From Castanea sativa (taxonomy: Eukaryota > Streptophyta > Magnoliopsida > Fagales > Fagaceae): a DNA stretch of 64,000 nt. The translations under genes and the position numbers were made by a program. The DNA lies in the NCBI RefSeq assembly GCF_040712315.1, contig NC_134013.1, positions 37,893,501 to 37,957,500 on the forward strand, read 5' to 3'. Below, piece after piece: positions 57,043 through 64,000 of this stretch; position 1 is the stretch's first letter, and every line of letters starts with the position of its first letter. The notes below the pieces were generated by a model. That model searched no databases and was not told the origin of the DNA. It worked only from the letters and a program-made list of their open reading frames with translations.

Positions 57043-60000
57043 GGCATAAATACACTTTTAGTCCCTACATTTTGACTTTTTTTCCATTTTAGTCCCTACA
57101 TTTTATTTTTACCACTTTTAGTCCCAAACCAATTAACGCGGGACATTTAAGTCCTTGAAGCACCATTCTGTCAACCAACTAATAGCAAAAGCTGACGTGG
57201 GCATTAAAATATTATTAAAAAAATTATTTGGCATTTTTTAAATGCCAAAATTAAAAAAAATTACTTACTCAATTTTAATTAAAAAAATAAAAAAAAACAA
57301 ACAAAAAAATTATTTTCTTTCAAACAAAAATTTTACTTTCTTTTAATTAAAATGATTTTTTATTTTAATTTTTTTTAGTAGAATAGATTCATGTATTTTA
57401 TGTTCTTCCCCATATATGATTTATATTCTTACCAAATTAATCCTTATTTTCTTATCATTTTCTTTTCCTTTCTTGTACTTTCTTTATAACCAAACACATC
57501 AAAACAAAATAAATTAATTAAATGTCTTTCTTGTCTTTTTTTTTTCTTTTCATTATTTTTTTCAGAAGAACATGTTCATGTTCTTTGTGCTCTACCCTAG
57601 TGTTCTTCCCTATAATCAATCTCCAGCAAAAAACAAACCCTAAACGCAAATCCTAACCAAACCCCAAACCCAAATCCCCAGTAAAGCAAACCTTAGTCTT
57701 CAAACCCATAAATTTTCTTGGCAAACAAATGATGGAACTATGCATGTACGCAGTGGAAAAACAACGGATCTACTTCATTCATATATGTTAACATGCACCA
57801 TGTAAGTTTCAAAATATAAGAATAAGAGAGTGTACATTGGAGCGGTGGATTTTAAAACCGAAGATCCGAAGTACTTGAGAGCACTTTCAATCTTCACTCC
57901 AATTCCACTAACGCCCAAGATGTGTGGTCTCTCAATCAGTTTACAAAGGGAGAATGTTAGAGTGTCTCACTCTCACACACACACCATTTCACAATAGTGC
58001 TCTCTCTTACAAAATTCTCTACAGAAAAATTCTGTATGTTTCTCTCTTTGTATCTAACTGATTATATAATTGGCTAACTTTTTGGGCCTTCCCAATTGGG
58101 TTTAAGTGTGTGGCTTGGAGTAGGACCAAAAGGGACCAATAAGACACTAGCTCCAATGGGCCTTAGGCTATTCTGTCAACTCTTGACAAGTCCAAAGTTA
58201 CCATTAATTATATTTAATACCACTATATAAATATAATTACATTCTAGGCCTTATTTATAAATGATATCCCAAAACTTTATTGTACATGCAACCACTTCAT
58301 AAAATATTCGTAGTAATACAAAGTCATGAATATAGATTGCCACTTTGTAGATTACTACATCTTAATCCTTGAGTAACCGGTTAAACCCTTTATGTTATTC
58401 ATTATATATTTATGAAATTCAATTCCATAAATATATAAACTTTAGTAACTATTTACCAAAATAGTTAGGCCTAACATTCTGAATAACAAACCCATTAAAT
58501 TTATCTCAAGGGAATATTTTGTATCTCCGTTAAGAGACTATGAATTCCATCTTGAGAATACATGTTCCATCAACACTAAATGTGGCTGCCCAACATACTA
58601 AGGTTTTGACCGTTACCTTAGATCTCACTCTTGATATATCAAAGCAACCTACATTTCATGATCAAGTCCATTATTCTCTCAGGATTAAGAGTTCATGCAA
58701 ATAGAAGTCATGAGATTTATTATTCATTCGACAGTCGTTAGGAGAATAATAAATCTCACAGCGGTCCAGTTCAATATGTCTTAACTCTTAAAACATATCA
58801 ACACATCAACTAGAAGTCTCCACTTCTATGATCAAGACAAATCATCTTAGTTGATATGTTATAGTCTTCGCAGATGAAACGCCCAATTTCATCACCAACT
58901 ACGAACTAAAATTCTGAGTCTACAAAGAACTTGTGACTTATATCTTCTGTGACTAAATCACATAAATCACATACTATGCATCTCATAGACTATATGATAA
59001 TTTCCGAATATTCATGTTACCATTATTTTAGATTATAATAAAACAACTTTATTAATCACAACATTAAGTCATACATAATGTCATACATAATAACATATAT
59101 AGCATCACACAATATGATTTAAGGGCACCAATCCTAACAAAAAACACAAAAAAAACCCACTTGAAAAAAAAAAACCCAAATCACCACCACCGAATCAAAG
59201 AACATGAAGATCAAATCCAAGCAAAAGAATAGAAACCCAGCAACCAGCAAAGCACCACCACCGAATCAAATCATCCACTACCACATCAACGAAACCACTC
59301 CTAGAAAATACCTTGCAATCCGAAACCTAAACCAACAACAAACCCAACCAATGATCATCGATTTGACCAACCAACCAACTACTCCTGCAATCTAAAACCC
59401 ACATGAACAAATTAGACCACCAGTCACCACCACTGTCACCGATCAGTCCATCAAGCCATTGCAACCCACACCAACGTCAAACCCATCCAACAATCCACCC
59501 CCACCGACCACTGGACCAACCACCACTTCACAACCATTGATCCGAGAGAGAGCTTTAGAGATTTTTCCAAATCCACGATCTGAGAGAAAGACTTTAGAGC
59601 TTTAGAGCTTTAGAAAGATGAAAGACAGAGGGAGATTTTGGTCTAAGAAAGAGATCTTTAGAGATTTTCGTTTGGGTAAGCAAACCTAGATCTATGATCT
59701 CTTTCTTCTCAACTCAGCACACCGACTAGCGGTTGTTGTTGTTATTGTATGCAGCCATTTTTCCTCATCTTCTTTAGAATCTTCTTTCTCTCTCTCTCAC
59801 CATCTCTCCTCCAATCCGAGCCTCCATGGCCAACCATAGTCATCCTGGTTCTCTATCCTTGATCTGAACATACTCAGATCTATCCCCTTTCTCTATCTTT
59901 GATCTAGACGGTTAGATTGGGTTTTTGCCATCTGGGTTTGCTTGGGTCTGTAAATTTGGATTAAGGCGTGTAAGGACTTTGGGATTGTTGAAGGTATTTT

Positions 60001-60505
60001 GAATCAGGTCGTTGTGTTTGTAATGGGAATGTGAAAGAATGACAGAGTAATTGTTGAATGTCTTTGTGTTTTGTAAATCTATGGGCATGTCTTTGTGTTT
60101 GTAAATCTAACTGATTTTATGGGTTTCGTTGCTAAGGAAAAATAAGAAAAGAGAAAAAAAAATATTGATTTTTTAAATTTCTGGGCAAGGTTTGTTGGGA
60201 AGAAAATGAAGATTATGATTCACGGGGAAAAACACATGTTCGAGATTCTTCATGTTCTTCCCAAAAAAAGAGAAATAAAATTAATTTATTTCTTTTCTTT
60301 TCTTTTTTAAAAAATAAGAAGGTTAGAAATTTTATTATTATTTTGTTGATCCATCAGTTTCCCCGGTAGTTTGGTGACAGAATGGTGCTTCAAGGACTAA
60401 AATATCCCGCGTTAATTGGTTTAGGGATTAAAAGTGATAAAAATAAAATATAGGGACTTAAATGGAAAAATGTCAAAATGTAGGGACTAAAAGTGCATTT
60501 ACGCC
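57043..60505. mobile_element. Mutator-like element with long terminal repeats
   Basis: Terminal inverted repeats of about 140 bp, 57043-57180 and 60368-60505, begin GGCRTAAATRCACTTTTAGT. Flanking 9-bp target duplication AAAGATAAA / AAAAATAAA (57034-57042, 60506-60514). No transposase is present. After removing solo LTR 3, about 2 kb of internal DNA remains, including CT-rich, GA-rich exon-like stretches (59540-59950), so it may be a Pack-MULE; the source is not recognised. Confidence 0.8.
57730..59139 (-). mobile_element. Solo LTR 3 (CopX-related)
   Basis: 1410-bp reverse LTR, TGATGG...CCTAACA, inside the Mutator-like element. The flanks ACAAA and AAAAA suggest a mutated target duplication. 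Its minus-strand start is close to that of the CopX 3' LTR. Confidence 0.85.
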
Positions 60506-60514
60506 AAAAATAAA

Positions 60515-61116
60515 ATAAAAATCAATTCCAATAGGTGATCTAGAATCCCTTTATAACAAAATTCAAAACTTTCTGTGATATTTGGGGGTAAGTTTTTTAT
60601 GCCCCGGAATGCACGTTTTTGCTAGAAAAGTGCAATTGTTTTTGGTTTGACCATGGTTTTCAATCATGCAAGCGTTTGAAAATTTAGAAAATAGAAAATG
60701 TTTTCATAAAAACGAACAGGGCTTTAATATACTCAAATTGTAATTAATTTTATAACCAAAAAAAAAAAATCAAAACAAAATAGAAAGGAGAATTTTAATC
60801 TCAAATTTTTGAATCGAAGATGGTTGCACAACAAATTAATTGGTATCATTCACATATATTCTTCTTTGCCATTCTATCATATCTAAAATTAGACTCTCTT
60901 TTACTTCTATTATTGTTGTTTTAAGCATTCCTAAAATTTGTCCTTTTTCTTCATTTATTTGATTTGAATCAAATCATTATAAATAATTATTTATATCTAC
61001 AATGATTTAACAAATGTTTTTATTGTGTTCAGTGGACAAAAAGTTAAGGTAATAATTGAAAACTAGTTTATAACCAGGGCATATGTATAGGTACAACTAA
61101 AAACAATTGTTATTAG
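60515..61116. other. AT-rich DNA, nothing recognised
   Basis: No coding or element signature seen. Confidence 0.4.
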
Positions 61117-61737
61117 TAGTGGCGGAACTAGGATTTGAGTTGAGGGGGAGGGAGGCAAAATTTATATATGATACATGCACTTACACATTATGTGAATATA
61201 TAATATTTGAGACCAATTTAAAAATTAAAAGCTATTCATTCAAATACTAAGTGATATTTAATGTAATTATACAAAAAAAAACTCAACAAAAAAATGCTTA
61301 TTCATAATATTGTATTTATCTATTGAGATATTTCTCACATGAATGATCTATTTTTAATTTTTTTTAGAGCTAAAACTCAAGTTATGAATGAAACTATTAG
61401 TAGTTAGATATATACTGAGTATAATATATGTGAATTTCTATTATTTTGGTTAATGTAGACCCATAAAAGATTCAAATTATAATATGGTAGGGACAAACTA
61501 AAAAATTCAGTGCAAAGCATACTAGTAGAGGACTTAAGGTTCCTCAATAGGTTCCTCAATAGTTCGTTTAAAAGTTGTGCTTTGTTTTAAGACCAAAGAA
61601 ACAGAGTGGCATTAAATAAACCCAAAAACAAAAAGTAGGCAGGGGTATTTAATTATTAGCTATAATTACTAAGGGTATTTTTTGGGTTGGCCAGGGGGGG
61701 CAACTGCCCCCCCTTGACCACCCTAGCTTCGCCCCTA
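61117..61737. mobile_element. hAT-type MITE, ~620 bp
   Basis: Imperfect inverted ends TAGTGGCGGAACTAGG and, in reverse, TAGGGGCGAAGCTAGG, extended by G-rich DNA. Flanked by GTTATTAG / GCTATTAA, an 8-bp target duplication with two mismatches. No coding capacity. Confidence 0.7.
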
Positions 61738-63235
61738 GCTATTAATATGTGTGTGTGTGTGTGTGTAATTTTTTTTTTGAAGAATAATGTTTTTAACTAG
61801 GTATTTATGGACCATACATATTTATAGTATTACATAAATAACTTATAAATTTAAATTATTTTTAGTTACACAAAAAAAAAATTGACTTATAAAGGTAAAA
61901 TAATTCAAACTCTCTCTTCTTCTAATTTTATATATAGAATATATAATTAGCTTTTTCATTTATTTATTTATATTGGACTCATTGTTTTCCACACAGAACT
62001 AAATCATTTGGCACAAAATTAAAAAACTTAGATAGAACACATGGTGCAAAATTAGACTCTAATTAAAATGCAATTTAAAATTTAATTGAACTTTCTCTCA
62101 GTTTTGGTTTATATATATAAAAGATTCTTTGAAGTTATTAAAATTATGGGTCTTTGGGTTGATTAATATTGTTGGATTTTTTTTAAAAAATATTTTTGGA
62201 GTTTGAAATATCACGATATCTCTCAATTTCCCAAAATTTTTAGATTCCAATGTATTGTATAAAATAGCAATATTAATCTCCCATGCTTGATAAAAAATCA
62301 CCCCTAAAATAAGACAGCATTGCTATGTGAGTTGTTTTCTCCCCATTAAATTTACATTAAATTCTCAAGAATTATAAAATTATATACTCAACATTGTGAT
62401 CTAATTTTATCTAGTTGCACAATTTTTTTAAATAAAAATTTTAAAATAACTAAAAAAATTATGGCACCTATTCAATAAAAATTATAATGAAGCAAAGAAA
62501 TAGTTGTTTCTTCTTACAAAATTTCAACACATTAATAATGAGATCTGACCAAGAACTTTGTCACTCAAAAAAAAAAAAAAAAAAAAGATCCAAAATATAT
62601 TAACCACTCACCAAGATTCTCATAGTCAATATATTTTTTATTGGAGGTGAATTTTGACAAATTCATTATTGGATTACATCATCTTCTTATATCCTCATTG
62701 CTTGTAAAATTTCTAGAAAATTAAATATTAATAACCATGTCATCAATAAATTGTTTAAATTGAAAGTTTTTGTAGTTTAAAATTATGCATAAAATATAAG
62801 CTTATAGATCATATAGTAAATAATATCTGCTTGACACAAAATTTGACATGTGTATCAAGAGCACAAAAAACATACAATTTAACGGTTAGATTTTCAAAAT
62901 ATATAATAATGTTTATTTTATTGAGTAAGGTTGTAATCTTAGGTTATAACCAATTTTATAACTAAACTTTGTCTGAAAAATAACTATAATAAAAAGAATT
63001 AAAGAATTGTGACTTAAAGATAAACATCAACAAAAATCCAAAAATTATTGCCACTCTTCTAATACACCACCACAAGTTATTCTATTTTTTGAAAATAAAC
63101 AAAACCCAAGAATCAAAAATCATAACTATCAATTGAAACAATTCGGATGTATTCTTTAGATGAATTTTCTTTCATGATGACAAGATTGATGATGACATTG
63201 TTTGTCCATATAATACCTACTAAATGTAGGAAGTT
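61738..63235. other. AT-rich DNA with a (TG)n tract
   Basis: (TG)n at 61748-61767. Otherwise no gene, repeat family or RNA is recognised. Confidence 0.4.
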
Positions 63236-63453
63236 GACACATGTCATCGTAGTCTATTTTAAGAAAGGAACACTTGTCATCATAGCATGTATCCACCAGT
63301 TTTGGAATCCAACATTTATAACAGTAAGGAAAATGAAATTACTTAATTCAAAATTTTAAAATATATGCCACATGTCATCATAGTCTATTTTATGAAAGGA
63401 ACGCGTGTCATCATAGCGTGTATTTATCGCTTTTGAGATCCAACTTTTATAAT
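63236..63453. repeat. Tandem duplication, ~130-bp spacing
   Basis: 63236-63322 and 63367-63453 share 'cacatgtcatcRtagtctat', 'gaaaggaac' and 'tccaacWtttataa'. Within each copy a 'catgtcatcatag' theme is itself repeated. Confidence 0.8.
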
Positions 63454-63459
63454 ATATTA

Positions 63460-63485
63460 TAGATAGATAGATAGATAGATAGATA
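63460..63485. repeat. (GATA)n microsatellite
   Basis: About six GATA/TAGA units. Confidence 0.9.
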
Positions 63486-63534
63486 TGTTATCATGTTACC
63501 AAGAGCGCAACTAACTTGAACCTAATTTTATAAA

Positions 63535-63880
63535 TGAAATGCATGACATAGCGAGCAGAGCAACAGAGCTTGGAGTGGAGATTGGTATTCACAAGGCCAT
63601 CCTAGTGGGTGATTCTGATATCATTGTCAAAGCACTTGGTTAGGAGGATTTTGGAGCGGCAGCTTATGGGTTATTTGCGAAGGAAGCTAGTACATTTTTC
63701 CCTTCTTTTTCCAAATTGTTACACTATCATACAAAGAGAGATGGGAACAAAGTAGCTCATAGTTTGGTGAGGTTAGCTATTAATTTCCCAAATTGTACTG
63801 TTTGGATGGAGGATGTTCCATCTCAATCCCTTCAATTTGTTCAGGCCAATATGGCCATTTTGTTTGAAAAAAAAAAAAGA
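63535..63880 (+). pseudogene. LINE tail: RNase H C-terminus, 5'-truncated
   Basis: Last ~110 codons of a plant LINE ORF2 RNase H (RVT_3) domain: LVGDSD near 63607, then KRDGNKVAHSLVRLA near 63737-63781 and a WMEDVPSQ tail, ending in poly(A) at 63869-63880. One in-frame stop at about 63642. It differs from the LINE at 32158-34522, so it is a separate 5'-truncated insertion, as target-primed reverse transcription typically leaves. No clear target duplication. Confidence 0.75.
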
Positions 63881-64000
63881 TATCTTCCTTCTCCAAAAAA
63901 AAAATATATAATAAAAATAGCTGCCTAACTCAACCAAAAATAAAACATAATTGCTTTAACTAACAAATAAAAAAAAAAATCAAAAAATCCCAAGAAAATA

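Noticed and set aside
59204..59395. 63-codon frame inside the Mutator-like element
   Set aside because: Low-complexity Pro/Gln/Thr sequence without a recognisable domain or splice context.

Overview
This window is eukaryotic nuclear DNA from a flowering plant, most likely a woody eudicot. It is AT-rich, full of plant LTR retrotransposons of the Ty1/copia and Ty3/gypsy types, and has plant L1-type LINEs, a hAT transposase, Mutator-like and Helitron ends, introns and long microsatellites. I cannot name the species. I find no intact host gene. Almost all of the window is nested, decayed mobile DNA.

Layout. 1-3197: minus-strand Sirevirus-like copia element (SireA) that keeps gag but has lost pol. 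3198-5411: unassigned DNA with a diverged ~0.7-kb tandem duplication. 5412-17145: Tat-lineage gypsy element (TatA) broken by a second Sirevirus (SireB, 6150-11871) and a minus-strand solo LTR (11872-12857); TatA resumes in integrase, then carries tandem repeats, an antisense multi-exon gene and its 3' LTR. 17375-34556: an L1-type LINE holding, nested, a truncated Tat element (TatB, 18906-23546) and a second copia family (CopX, 23549-32157), whose 3' LTR itself holds a solo LTR. 34611-38300: hAT transposon with a broken transposase. ~38519-41341: Helitron-like unit with what look like captured exon/intron pieces. 41600-42060: GC-richer DNA with G-boxes and a TATA box, perhaps a stranded host promoter. 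42466-51784: the most complete element, Sirevirus SireC, with both LTRs, pol and an envelope-like third gene; it sits inside one arm of a foldback element. 52494-55098: two MITEs in inverted orientation with a solo LTR exactly at their junction. 55748-56917: two small non-autonomous Helitrons. 57043-60505: Mutator-like element with a nested solo LTR. 61117-61737: hAT-type MITE. ~63535-63880: 5'-truncated LINE tail.

How the parts fit. SireA has gag without pol, while SireB and SireC have pol without gag, so these copies could only have moved by sharing proteins. A dense cluster of TCGA-centred motifs (CTATCGAG, CTCGACA) followed by a TATA box occurs in the Sirevirus LTRs, inside SireC just before the envelope-like gene, and in the leader of the different family CopX. 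This suggests a shared promoter module. A 40-nt hairpin downstream of pol is kept in all three Sirevirus copies. Most premature stops are Gln, Arg or Trp codons changed by C-to-T or G-to-A transitions, as expected from decay of methylated cytosines. The two large composite structures can each be explained by one deletion that cut across several nested elements.
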